From Notospermus geniculatus (taxonomy: Eukaryota; Nemertea; Pilidiophora; Heteronemertea; Lineidae), in NCBI GenBank assembly GCA_002633025.1, contig NMRB01000198.1, positions 476,653-540,652 of the forward strand: DNA of 64,000 bases, written 5' to 3'. Both the position numbers and the translations under genes were made by a program. Shown here piece after piece: positions 1-9,912 of the stretch. Below the pieces are notes generated by a model. It did no database searches, was not told the DNA's origin, and saw nothing but the letters and a program-made list of their open reading frames with translations. Numbering within the stretch: position 1 is the stretch's first letter; every line of letters begins with the position of its first letter.

Positions 1-110
1 TGGATTATAACCTTCAAAATGTCGGAAACGTGAGTGCACACTAACAGGTGCGTGATAACATCGATCAAATTGCAAACGGCGTTAATCTCGTTGACTTTCC
101 AATCGGAAGA

Positions 111-330
111 AGTATGAATACACAGTGTACATTTTGTACACGTATTATAGCCAATCAGAAAGTGTGTTACGGCGGCGTCAGTTAAACCTGTGGGGAGATG
201 GCTTGTGATTGGATCCCTCGTCAAACAGCGCCGTCTATTGATATCATTCAGTTTTGGCGCCAATCATGCCAGTGTTTAGTGGATCTATGGCCAACTAAAC
301 ACTGGGGACGAGTGTAGGTTGGACACAGCA
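111..330 (+). repeat. Dispersed CCAAT/E2F-bearing repeat, copy 1
   Basis: This block aligns with 13793-14030. Shared stretches include the CCAATCAGAAAGT core, TTGGATCCCTCGTCAAACAG and CATGCCAGTGTTT. It has a CCAAT box at about 152, an inverted ATTGG at about 208 and an E2F-like palindrome TTTTGGCGCCAA at 252-263. The pair may be a duplicated promoter fragment or an old mobile element. No terminal repeats or target duplication were found. Confidence 0.6.
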
Positions 331-1039
331 GAGATAAACGACAATGAGGAAATGACTCTTCCACCGTCTCCGATCTCTATTGCCCGATCTTCGAAAGGAA
401 TCTAAGAGACGTGTGGTTAAATCAGCATAATATCTCATTATTCTAAGTAAGCAGGTTCCTTATAGTCTTTCATTAATTTCCTCTAAGCAGCTCCACGCAT
501 AAATCAAGACATAACTGCGAACATTTTCTAGGCGACTGCTACATGTATATGTATAAACAGATCACAGTTATACGCCAACGACAAGTTAAGTACCGGTTAA
601 CATGCCAAACACGCAAACAAGCGGTTAATGGCTTGGGATGGGATGGCAATGGTTAGTACACAAAGCATGGCAGATGCCGTGTTGTATTCTCAACTGTTCC
701 TTCGGCTGATAAACGTCAACTTGAGTATGGGAGTTGTAACAGGAGGATTAGACGATGAAATAGGCAGGACTAGTCAACACTGGGTGTTTCCCTCATGACT
801 AACGGGATAGTTGCGCCAATGTGAATTACACATCGATCCATCTGACCTCGTAACTGGACGATAAACACGATAGCAAGAAATAAATGGTGAAAAAATAGGC
901 AAAGCCTTGTAGGCTCTTGGAGGAATTATACTTGACAAGGTATAGGTCTTCAAGTTATCCGCCATGAGAACGACGGATTACGTATGAGAAGGATAAAATG
1001 CACACCGCATGCATGGGTTATTGCCTTACGTCAGTAATC
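331..1039. other. Gene-free stretch
   Basis: No coding or repeat signal is evident. The only minus-strand frame (774-965) has no recognisable domain and no splice support. The 13-bp word TTGGAGGAATTAT at about 917 recurs in the inverted repeat that follows. Confidence 0.5.
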
Positions 1040-1122
1040 CGCGGCGGATTTGCGCGAACCTTGGAGGAATTATACAATCCCTCCATAATTATACAATTAT
1101 ATAATTCCTCCAAGCGCGAACT
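1040..1122. repeat. Imperfect inverted repeat
   Basis: GCGCGAACCTTGGAGGAATT on the left pairs with AATTCCTCCAAGCGCGAAC on the right around an AT-rich loop. It is probably a small fold-back element or the stub of one. Confidence 0.6.
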
Positions 1123-1126
1123 CAGT

Positions 1127-1237
1127 GGGTCATATGAATAAAGACTAGTAAATGCTTTTACTTGAATTCTGCAATAAAAATGCACGAGGCAATGATGTAC
1201 AAATCTGAAGTAAAAGCATTTGCTAGTCTTATGACCC
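1127..1237. mobile_element. Hairpin MITE with CTAGTAAATGCTTTTAC arms
   Basis: GGGTCATATGAATAAAGAC opens the left arm and its complement closes the right at 1237. The inner arm word AAATGCTTTTACTT is also in the hairpin at 29927-30042, so both belong to one group. No target duplication was read. Confidence 0.7.
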
Positions 1238-1299
1238 AATATTACCGAAGAGTGAAAGGGAGTCATCTCTTTGCCGAGTCAAAACGCGTCTAAAACCTA

Positions 1300-2157
1300 G
1301 CGTCCACTAGGGCGCGGACAAGACGCGGAACGCAAATTTAGCAATTCCGCATTCATTCCGCAACCTCTCCGCATATTCTTGAAAGATTCCGTTCACTGTC
1401 TTTATCATTCCTAAGCAGTTCCCGGCATTTCCGCACGTTCGGGAGAGGGCGAAATTTCCGCATCCAAATTTTGATCGAGACCAAAATTTCGACGCGGAAA
1501 TGAACTTCCCGACACCTTCGGCAACTTGTCTGCATTGTCGTGCGGACATCGTCAGGACATCCCGCCTTTCTGTAACACTTCTGCAAACGCTCCTGAAAGC
1601 TTCCGCGGTGCGGGCAGCTTCGCGAAGGCAAGCAGAAGCCACGCGGACTGTTTCAGGAAAGCGCGGAGCCGATGCAGATCAAAATAAGCGAGTGCGCGAA
1701 GCCGTCAAGACATTTGCGGACAAGACACGGAAAGGTCAACAGGTTGCGGCGTGGAGGAGCTTATGGCCGGTGTAACGCTTTTCAGTGTGGCCGTTTTTAC
1801 TAACTCCATGACGGCTAGCAGACAAATGAGAAAAATCCAAATTCGGCGCAGAATTTATAACCTTGAATTATTTCCTCATATTGTCCGCATATCTACCCGA
1901 TTGTCCTAGTCCATGAGTTTACTACTCCTGGTGTGATCCTAGATGTGTCCGCGCTGTCCTGCTACGATCAGCAGCATTTCGCGCCCTTCACGATTGATTC
2001 CTGGGACACTCCCAGGTATGTCTGCAGAGATTCGTAGTAATGTCCCAGGAAACGATGATTCGCACACTTTTTTTCGCGACTGACGCGGAAAGGATGCCGA
2101 AATGGCATAATTTGCTTCCGCAACCCTTCCTAATCTTGTCGGCGCTCTAGTGGACGC
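1300..2157. mobile_element. Non-autonomous DNA transposon of about 860 bp with subterminal TTCCGC repeats
   Basis: The ends are inverted: GCGTCCACTAGGGCGC at 1300 and the complement of GCGTCCACTAGAGCGC ending at 2157. Similarity continues inward for about 45 bp, including GACAAGA and GCAAATT. The left half repeats TTCCGCA or close variants at least six times between 1340 and 1470, and GCGGA words recur to 1760. Subterminal repeats like these are typical transposase-binding sites in hAT- and CACTA-type elements. No transposase is encoded; the short frames inside are incidental. Confidence 0.7.
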
Positions 2158-2166
2158 CACCCATAA

Positions 2167-2593
2167 GGGCCGTATGCACAGAGCTTCCTCAAGTGTAAGG
2201 TCGACCTTAATCTTTTGTATTCTGCCCTGCAAACAATGGGCCGAATTCATAAAAACTAGCATTTGCTTTTCCTGGGCTTTTTCTAGACGAGCTATTTATA
2301 AAATTTTGCTTTTGCTTCATAGAACAAGCAACTCCCTATAAGAATTAGCAGAAGCTTTGTCTTGCGAGCATCAGCTTCGTCAGATAGAAAATCTTGCTTG
2401 GCTTTATAAGAAAAGGTAGGTTAAGCAATTGATTATGAATACGTTTGTGAGCAAATTCTTTGGCTTGTGCTTCTCCTTGACAAGCAAAAGCTTGGCCTTG
2501 GGGCTTTGGCTTGTAAGCTTTTGCTATGTTTTATAAATTCGGCCCATTAGCTAAAGGTCGACCTCACACTCAAGGAAGCTCTGTGCATACGGG
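2167..2593. mobile_element. Outer hairpin MITE interrupted by an AT-flanked element
   Basis: GGGCCGTATGCACAGAGCTT at 2167 pairs with AAGCTCTGTGCATACGG near 2591, and AAGGTCGACCT occurs on both sides. The centre is filled by a complete second element (2238-2545), so this is a two-level nest. Confidence 0.75.
2238..2545 (+). mobile_element. AT-flanked GGGCCGAATTC element, copy 1 (ISL2EU-like)
   Basis: The ends are GGGCCGAATTCATAAAA and TTTATAAATTCGGCCC, flanked by AT at 2236-2237 and 2546-2547. A full copy at 60243-60555 and a partial inverted copy at 60800-61014 share the interior. A 2-bp AT duplication with G-rich ends fits the ISL2EU/IS4EU group. No transposase is present. The superfamily assignment is inferred. 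Confidence 0.75.
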
Positions 2594-3014
2594 GGTAAGT
2601 CTTACACACCCTTTATGAATATGGCCCAATGTGTGTAAGCCACACAGCAAAACCACTCTTCCGCAAAATGTGGAGGGGATGGAGAATGAACAGTTGCTAG
2701 CGGTGTTCCAGTATTCCAGACACTTTCTACTTGACTGTACCACACACAGCTTCTGAAGAGAACATGGTGATGTCTGTTGATAAGAGTTACACCGATAGAG
2801 ACTGGGACGGTCGATAACACGAGAACTGTTTTAGATGTGCAAACGGAAGGAGCTCGACAAAGAAACCAAGCAAGATAGGCAATCCAAAGGATTTATGGAC
2901 TCCTTTTTATTGCAATGCTTGGGAGTTGAGTATTAGGCAAAACTGCCGCCGTGGTAAATGATTGGGACGCTCTGTTTTACGTATGGTATGCCGTCCACCA
3001 GTACTCTGTTAAAA
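2594..3014. other. Gene-free stretch
   Basis: No supported gene. GAATATGGCCCA near 2617 resembles the end of the GGGCC hairpin group but has no partner. Confidence 0.4.
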
Positions 3015-3375
3015 AACAGATTTTACAGGAAAGTGCCTGAACCAGAGTCCCCGGAACGATTCTGTAAAATTTACTGGTGATATTTACCATAGATTTGCGG
3101 AGCCTTACGACAGACACGAAGGCCCGTATTTTAGAATTCAACGTAAATGAGGTCCTCAAGGCTATTGTTCTCCTGTTGAGAACAATAGTCTTGAGGAACT
3201 CCTTTTCGTTGAGGAGCATTCTAAAATACGGGCCTTAGAGTGGATACAATTGCTTGTGCATCCATTCTAGTGTCGTTGGAGGAATAAAATTGCCAAATTG
3301 ACTTCAGTATCGCCTATGAAAGTGCAGCAGAATAGTTCTGGGGACTCTGTTGCAGGCACTTTTCTGTAAAATCTA
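3015..3375. mobile_element. Outer inverted-repeat element carrying a nested hairpin
   Basis: AAAGTGCCTG followed by AGAGTCCCC near 3030-3055 is mirrored at 3330-3362, and GATTTTACAG lies at both outer ends. The element at 3121-3234 sits between the arms. Confidence 0.65.
3121..3234. mobile_element. GGCCCGTATTTTAGAAT hairpin, copy 1
   Basis: This 114-bp fold-back has arms GGCCCGTATTTTAGAAT and the complement, with the centre GTTCTCCTGTTGAGAAC. It is the same length as the copy at 21259-21372, whose TTA duplication can be proven. Here the flanks (GAA and TTA) do not match, so the duplication has decayed or been lost. Confidence 0.8.
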
Positions 3376-4035
3376 CAGTATTTTTAACAGTGCCTATATA
3401 GCAAAACCAAAATTTCGCTTCTATTATCCGAACTATTGTGATTTACAGGTGCTGAGGTGTCGTACGTGCCTTGAAGAAGCTGCATTTCGTCGGCCGTAAA
3501 TTGTAGATTCAAATCCTGGAGTACCTGCAGGCCCAGGGCGGATGATGACTTACAGGTTGTCAGCCAATGAGTATACAGGTGTTGTAGGAGTATGATGCCT
3601 GATGTTGATCAATTGCAACTGACCCAACATAAATGAGTCAGATTACATGTACATGTACTTCTAATCCATGCTGCTGATGTGGATGGACAAAAAAGGTGGA
3701 AGCGAATGCGATGAAACACAAAGGTTGCTTGGTTTTCACCAGATACGTTGTTCTGGATATCAGCTGAAGAGGGCCGTAACAAAACCAACATCTTACCGGC
3801 AACGTCCTCGTAAAACCCTAGGGTGTAAAAAGCGAATCGATTTTCTCTACCATACCCCTTCTCCTGTATTCATAAGACGTGAGTCTACATTGCTGATTCC
3901 ACTCTGGTATGATATAAGGAGGCCATGCACCTCTTACGGTCCCACTGCTGTATCGTGGTTTGCATCAACACTTTAATATAGGAGGATGAAGATACGGGTC
4001 GATCAATAGCACGGTGTTGTAACATTCGGCTACAT
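3376..4035. other. Gene-free stretch
   Basis: Two opposing frames (3609-3791 minus, 3668-3976 plus) overlap here. Neither has a recognisable motif or splice context. Confidence 0.4.
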
Positions 4036-4302
4036 GCAGATGCACCTTCGTTAGTTAGAAATTCTACAGGGCTCGTCCCGCTTGGAACCGTCTCAGATCG
4101 CAGTAAGGATGATGAATATCAAAATTTAGGTTTTGCTGTCAAAGAACTTGGCCAGAGCCTACAAAAAAATTGCAGATGCATCTTGTTAGTTAGAAATTGT
4201 ACAGGGATCCGTCGCCCCGCTTGGAACCGTCACAGATCGCAGTAAGGATGATGAATATCAAAATTTAGGTTTTGCTGTCAAAGAACTTGGCCAGAGACTA
4301 AA
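4036..4302 (+). repeat. Two-copy tandem duplication, period about 136 bp
   Basis: GCAGATGCA starts each unit (4036 and 4172). The run GATCGCAGTAAGGATGATGA and the word GTCAAAGAACTTGGCCAGAG are in both. The units differ by a few substitutions and a short indel. No coding frame is conserved. Confidence 0.85.
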
Positions 4303-4369
4303 ACAAAATTTGAATATTTGTCGCAACGGGAGTTATGCGATTTACCCCTTAGAAAGATACATGTACGTA

Positions 4370-4774
4370 CACTCTTAGCCAAAAAGGTTCTTTAGGGATT
4401 CTTTGTGCCACACCAGAGGAACCCCAACCTTCTGTAAAGAACCCGAGAGGGTTCCATATAGAACCTTTCTGTCGCCAAAGAACCCATAAAGGTTCCAGAT
4501 AGAACCTTTTTCTGAAGCGGGTGATCCACTGTTGCGATTTTGGCTTGAGACGGGGTTGCGTTCCCTTGCGATTACCATATAAGGACTTCCGATTGCCATA
4601 TAAGGTAACCGCAAGGGAACGCAACCCCGTCTCAAGCCAAAATCGCAACAGTGGATCACCCGCTTGAGGGAAAGGTTCTATCTGGAACCTCTAGGGGTTA
4701 TTAAACAACCCGAGGGTTCTTAAATCAGAGGGTTCTCCTGGTGTGGCACCAAAGAACCTTTTCGGCTAAGAGTG
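4370..4774. mobile_element. CACTCTTAG...CTAAGAGTG MITE, copy 1 (TA-flanked)
   Basis: TIRs CACTCTTAGCCAAAAAGG and its complement are flanked by TA at 4368-4369 and 4775-4776. The interior is a series of short palindromes of the AAAGAACC/GGTTCT type. Relatives lie at 44653-44917 and 63178-63326. TA duplication suggests Tc1/mariner-type mobilisation. The element is interrupted by another at 4516-4664. Confidence 0.85.
4516..4664. mobile_element. 149-bp hairpin nested in the CACTCTTAG MITE, TGA duplication
   Basis: The left arm starts AGCGGGTGATCCACTG and the right arm ends in its complement, with near-perfect arms of about 60 bp. TGA flanks it at 4513-4515 and 4665-4667. The related MITE at 44653 reads straight through this point as TCTGAGGA, giving an empty-site comparison. 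A 3-bp duplication is seen in PIF/Harbinger-type elements, though those favour TWA. Confidence 0.85.
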
Positions 4775-5781
4775 TAAGTGCAGATATGTATCCCTATAGA
4801 CCTGCGACACATCGCACGACTTAGCAGTACGGTCCACATCATAGGACTGACGAGATGAGTGGGAAGTGGTATCAAATTGCAACCCTGTGATTATCCCCGT
4901 ATTCAGGCACCAGATTCAGTAGAATTGTAGAATTGCAGAGTGGAGTTTAGTGGAGACCATCCCTTCATGGTGGAAATGAGATCACAGCTTACACCGGAAT
5001 GCCTAAAAGTGTTCGACTTTTCCGCTGATCAGGATACCCATTTCTAAAGTCACCTTTGTGGCACTCAATCTCCACTGATGAGTGGCAAAAAACCAAAGGA
5101 TTCCGACAGCTGCAGATAAAAGTGTTATGAAAGGAATCAGGAAAAGAGAAGCCACCTAATGTTTATTGAATTTGAAGCAATTTTTTTCCAGAATATGACG
5201 TCTGCGATCCAATTCATTCAGGAAGTCGATGTATATTTTTTGTGTCTACAGCGCTTCGCTTCGGTGTACCACGCTTCAACGTTGGTATACATGTATATAA
5301 TTATATTCTCGGACCTTGAACACATCCACGGCTTCCTTCGAAATAACATCACTTATTTGATAGCCAGTAACTCGTATTCGCTGAAGTAGGAATGTCGAGT
5401 GGTCGTGTTAATACGAATATACGTCTATCGACTCTAACATGTCTAAAGAGCCGGCGTATCCGACGTGATGTGTACACCTACAACCCTACAATGACACATC
5501 AAGCGCTTACCGTGTTACTTAGAGACCCCATTTTCCGATTGCCTCAACACAAGCAAAAGAAAACGCTGATCATTGTGATACCATGACAGTGGCTGACATG
5601 CCTTCAAAAAACACAGAAGTCTCCGACATAGGAAGGAGACAAGGCCACCCTATGTGTGAGAGTAGCCTACGTGTCGTGACACATTTTTTGCACTTCGACA
5701 AAAGGATCTTATAGGACAGAGGGTTAGGCAATGACTCGAGCTTTGCCATTGCCACGTGCTCCAACATCTGCCTATATCAGC
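4775..5781. other. Gene-free stretch
   Basis: Several 60-75-codon frames (5159-5389, 5392-5586 plus; 5570-5767 minus) lack motifs, splice signals or repeat copies. I see nothing functional. Confidence 0.4.
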
Positions 5782-6164
5782 AAGGTTTCGCAAATCTGAC
5801 GAAACACGAAGTACGAAATACGAAATTGGACTTCATTTCCATGACGTAATGTATTTCAGAAGATGGTTGGTACCACAAATATCCCTGCTGCCAGTGCGTC
5901 TTTTAGCATATCATGTAAGACCGAGAGAGTTATGGTGCATCTTGAATTTTTAAAATTCCACTTCGTAATGAAAACGAAAGATAAATTTCAATGTGTAATA
6001 TACACCGTAACTCTATCGGTCTAACGTCATGCGCTAAACGAGGCTCTTGCAGCAGGCGATATTTGTGGTACCAACCATGTCCTGAAATACATTTCTACGT
6101 CATGGAAATGAAGTCCAATTTCGTATTTCGTACTTCCTGTTTCGGCAGATTTGCGAAACCTCCC
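5782..6164. mobile_element. Long fold-back element with GGTTTCGCAAATCTG ends
   Basis: The left arm (5783-5880) and right arm (about 6070-6164) are complementary over roughly 95 bp, including ACGAAATACGAAATTGG and TTGGTACCA. The central 190 bp is unique. The right end reads CCTCCC followed by TA, like the TA-flanked family at 9519, so similar mobilisation is likely. Confidence 0.75.
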
Positions 6165-6529
6165 TATTATCTACAAGGAACGTGCATCACGAAATTCCAG
6201 CTTTTTCCTATTACAGCATGCAGAGCTAGCTTTTATCTGCACTATCCCCATTTCGCCCCTCGGACTTCGCCTCCCTTTCCCGACCCGTCTCGCCAAAAGC
6301 ACACGGTAAACAATACAGTGATATGTTGGCTTCTTTAAAAAGTACCAATCGGTTCCACGCAGTGAATGTACATGTACATTGTAATGTTACCGTGGCATGC
6401 AACCAGAAAAACGACTTTTATATCATTTTTGTAACCTGGGATCTGGTGCATTGTCTGTGTTAGCTACACAGTGTAGAGAACGTCAAGGTAATTCGGTTGA
6501 TGCAGAGCTAAACCGTCGTCGTTTTTCAC

Positions 6530-6660
6530 AAGGCTTAGGGCGGCGTTCCGCTCGAAGGCATTGTTTTTTCCGCGGCGTTGGTCACGGCGCGGAAAAAAAC
6601 AATGCTTTTGAGCGTTTCCGAGCACGGAAACGCTCCAATGGAAAGCCGCCCTTAGGCTTC
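6530..6660. repeat. Compound hairpin with an inner stem
   Basis: AAGGCTTAGGGCGGC pairs with GCCGCCCTTAGGCTT; inside, CATTGTTTTTTCCGCG pairs with CGCGGAAAAAAACAATG. A further perfect stem GAGCGTTTCCG/CGGAAACGCTC lies in the right half (6610-6635). Confidence 0.75.
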
Positions 6661-6912
6661 CGTTACATAGAAGTATACGGTATACGAAAAAGCCGGTTAA
6701 CAAAGGCATTCCGAGGATTCACCTCCGTGAAGCCATTGTTAACCGGCGTTTTCGTATACCGTATACTTCTATGTGAGGGAAGCCTTAGGCATCCTTTACA
6801 TAGAAGTACATGTACACGGTATACGAAAACGTCGGTTAACAATGGCTTCACGGTCGTGAATCCTCGGGAAGCCTTTGTTAACCGGCGTTTTCGTATACCG
6901 TATACTTACAGG
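6655..6912. mobile_element. Two tandem hairpins of the CCGGTTAAC family
   Basis: The first hairpin (about 6655-6784) and second (about 6797-6910) both fold with arms containing ACATAGAAGTATACGG, TATACGAAAAC and GCCGGTTAACAA. A third copy is at 43351-43486. Overlapping frames on both strands here only reflect the palindromes. Confidence 0.8.
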
Positions 6913-7566
6913 AAGCCTTACGGTCGTGGTATACGGTACAGGATGAGCATAAAACGCTATGTCCCCCGAGTTTCCTTTGTTAAGCGTGCCAAGTGTCATT
7001 ACAATCGTATTACCACATATAGACGTTGTTGCTTTCTTGTTAAAGCACTGTACCCAAAGGACGTTAACTGTTCCTATATATACATTGTGTTTAGACATCA
7101 AACTTGCGTTATGATAAAATTCTCAATAATCTAATCACTATTCCCCTTGTGAGTCTGCAAAAACAAGATTTATAGCCGCCATAACTCATCCACAACGCCA
7201 GATGATGGTACAGCGATATTTCGAGATAGCAATTTTACTATTATCTAACTCCTGTGCAAATCGTTAAAGCAGTAAAGAGTAAATATGTCCGGAATGTTAT
7301 ATTGCAGTTGGTTGTTTTTTTCTGAGAAGCAGGATACTGGGCTGTTGGATCTCGAATGCCAATTTGCCTTGTCATTACACGATTGGTGATACATCAAAAA
7401 TAATAGGTGTGGTCAAATGGAGTATAGTATTTTTCAGATAGATCTGGCCAAAAGTACTTGGCTGACCTCGTGTCACTAAAATGTAATGGTGTGATCAGAA
7501 ATAAGAATGTTGCACAACCCTCAACAGCCAGTGTCTTGGCTGACTGGCTTAGCTGACACCAGCCTT
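6913..7566. other. Gene-free stretch
   Basis: No supported feature. The long plus-strand frame ending at 7134 runs out of the hairpin array and is not credible coding sequence. Confidence 0.4.
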
Positions 7567-7604
7567 GGTTACACCTGTCTGAAAAAGCCCGGACGTTTCG
7601 AAGC

Positions 7605-7782
7605 CAGGTGTGACAGGAATCAACGTCCTAGGAATGCAAATACGCCAAACAATAGTCCGCTATTGTAAGGTTATACATGTATTCGAATGGTCATGGTCTC
7701 TCTAGCCTTATATTCTAATCCGTCGCTGAACAATAAAACCGGACTTAGATTCCAGGGGGACGTTGGATTCCTGTCACACCTG
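7605..7782. mobile_element. CAGGTGTGACAGGAATC MITE, copy 1
   Basis: TIRs CAGGTGTGACAGGAATC and GATTCCTGTCACACCTG bound a 178-bp element. The copy at 61204-61373 shares the interior, including CGAATGGTCATGGTCTCTCT. No target duplication could be assigned. Confidence 0.85.
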
Positions 7783-7907
7783 CTGGTCTGAAATAAGCCC
7801 GGGCTTCTTGAGCATGTATGCGGCATGTATGGGTTTTAAAAGCCCGGGTTTTATTTAGACACGGCGATTCATAGGTGTAAACGCAATGAAATGGCCAGGG
7901 CCATTGT

Positions 7908-8826
7908 GCTCACCTCTGTGACAGAGTATGAAGTGTGAGTAGCCTGGTGATACACTGAATGGTGAAGGATTAGTGCAGAAACATCGTAACATTTACTACC
8001 GATGAGATATGGCCAAAGTCAATTTTTCAAGATGGCCGCCTGGCAGCCATGTTGAAGTCCAATCGAACCGAAATTTGGCATATAAGTAGACGGTACCAAG
8101 ACACATATTTAGGCACGGTTAAAGCATCCTAGCTCCCACTATTTATGAGGTGTGGGTCGAAGTCCATTTTTCAAGATGGCTCCCTGGCGGCCATATTTGA
8201 CGTCGAATCTGACTGAAATTTACCATATATTTATATGGTACCTAGATACATATTTTGACAACGTTAAAACATCCTACCTACTCTTATTTATAAAATGTGG
8301 GTCAAAGTCCATTTTTCAAGATGGCTTCCTGGCGGCCATATTTGATGTCCGATCGGGTTGAAATTTGGTGCATTCGTGCAGGGTACCTAGATATATCTTC
8401 ACACCAAATCACAACACTGTATGTCAAATAACAATGAAATGTGCCACCAAACAGTGAATTTTGAACTTTGACCTCTGTGACCTTGAAAAGTAGGTCAAAT
8501 CAAAAACCCGGGATTTATGTGATGAAGTCTCATCAGAGGAACCCACCATAAAAGTTTCGTGGTTCTAGCTAACCGCGTTCAGGAGATACGGCCGAAAGAA
8601 GGTTTTCACAAAGCGCCCCCTACAGGCCAGAGTGTACAAGTAGCAGCGCTAAGTTTCGGTCCAGAGATAGTTTTTACCATAGAGTACCTGTACACCAAAT
8701 TTCAAGTTTGTAACCCAAGCGGTTTAGAAACGTGCCACCCCTGTTAACGACGACGGACGACGGACGACGACGACGGACGACGACGGACGACACACCATGG
8801 GAGAAGCTCACCTCACAGAGGTGAGC
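7908..8826 (+). mobile_element. 919-bp element with 14-bp GCTCACCTCTGTGA inverted ends
   Basis: GCTCACCTCTGTGA at 7908-7921 is mirrored exactly by TCACAGAGGTGAGC at 8813-8826. The left half holds the 142-bp tandem array, followed by TTTGACCTCTGTGACCTTGA, a GACGAC-rich microsatellite (about 8747-8790) and a terminal stem AGCTCACCT/AGGTGAGCT. A 3' terminal stem recalls Helitrons, but the inverted ends argue otherwise; the class is unresolved. Confidence 0.6.
8012..8420 (+). repeat. Three-unit tandem array, period about 142-144 bp
   Basis: TTTTTCAAGATGGC starts each unit near 8020, 8164 and 8308. Each continues into a TGGCAGCCAT/TGGCGGCCAT word, GAAATTT and a GGTACC site. The units are clearly diverged. 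Confidence 0.8.
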
Positions 8827-8872
8827 TAAAAAGCCCGGACTGAGCCCGGACTTTTATGTAGTGTAACTGAGA

Positions 8873-9518
8873 GAGCTATTGATTATGCCACCCCTGATAA
8901 TCTAGTGTTGTGCAACTAAGTACATGACCTTTGGCCAGAAGGATATGAAAAACACTATAATATAAAGCGTAGGCCATCGTCCTGAGGGCTAAGTCACGAC
9001 GTTCCAATACATGTCGGCATGTAGATAAGGTTATTACAGAGAAAGTTTGGCCGAAAACTGATAATATGCTTGTAAAGCCCCAGTCACATATCCACTCCGG
9101 GGCCCGTACGGCGAGTAAAAACAGACATTTTGGCCAATTTCTACGGTGCCCAGTTCCATCCAGCCTACTTTCCGCCTATCTATTGAGGCGATTTCGGCAT
9201 GATTCATCTTAGGTCCGAGTTTCAGTCTCTAAAATCCGCAGCAAAGCCGCTGGGTGGGGAAAATCGTACGGGGCCCGGTGCATTTGTGACCTAGGCTTAA
9301 CTCGGCGATTCTGAGTTTGGCCGAGGTTGGAATGCACGGCACGGCTGGAATTGGTGCAACACGGTGTGCGGTAGGGAAAATTTAGAAAGCAATCGAACAA
9401 CACCGTTAAAAAAGTAAAATTGCTACCAGAACAAAGTCCTTTTCACAAATTAAACCATCCGTTGCATCAGGATATGGTATCCTCTATTACTTTACTGAAC
9501 CGACTTCCAGCATTATTA
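8873..9518. other. Gene-free stretch
   Basis: Only unsupported short frames are present (for example 9209-9403 minus). No repeat copy elsewhere in the window was found. Confidence 0.4.
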
Positions 9519-9667
9519 CGGAGGTTTCGAAATCAAACGATAAACGTAAACTTTACGACAACGTTATTTTTCATATTACACATTAACCAGATTTTATATT
9601 GCATTTTCGGTACAAAAATAAGGTTGTCGTTAACGTTTTCGTTTATCGTTTTATTTCGAAACCTCCC
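9519..9667. mobile_element. TA-flanked GGAGGTTTNGAAATC MITE, copy 1
   Basis: Arms CGGAGGTTTCGAAATC and its complement are preceded by TA at 9517-9518. The interior carries TTACGACAACGTTATTTTTC and CATTTTCGGTACAAAAATAA. Copies at 14892-15038 and 47627-47765 are clearly homologous. TA flanks fit Tc1/mariner-type integration. Confidence 0.85.
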
Positions 9668-9912
9668 TTTTATATAGATGTTGACGTTCTTTCGACTACG
9701 GTATATAATGAATTCAATTCTTGTCAAATTTGCACAATCGAATTCAACAAGCAACGCATGTAATGCGTTCATCAAGACAACATATTTTGCAGGACACTTC
9801 GACAGATTTTCGCAAGGTCTACGGCCTTTCGACAGAACTACTCAGTTCGTGGCGTTTCTCTTGATCAGCAGTCTGCGTTCGGCAGTCTCTTTCCGATCAA
9901 TCTCAACCACGA

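Larger units (their letters stand above)
7567..8872. mobile_element. Composite repeat framed by GTTACAC and GTGTAAC ends
   Basis: AAAAAGCCCGGAC near 7580 and AGCCCGGACTTTTATGTAGT near 8850 look like the two ends of one element, related to 48089-48343. It contains the 7605-7782 MITE and the 7908-8826 element. The outer pairing is short, so the boundary is tentative. Confidence 0.45.

Noticed and set aside
6397-7134. The longest open frame in the window (245 codons, plus strand)
   Set aside because: It runs through tandem palindromes whose arms give mirrored peptides; the openness comes from the repeat structure.
8805-8832. Helitron 3' end (stem followed by CTAA)
   Set aside because: The stem is itself the TIR mirrored at 7908, and the spacing and CTRR terminus do not fit well.
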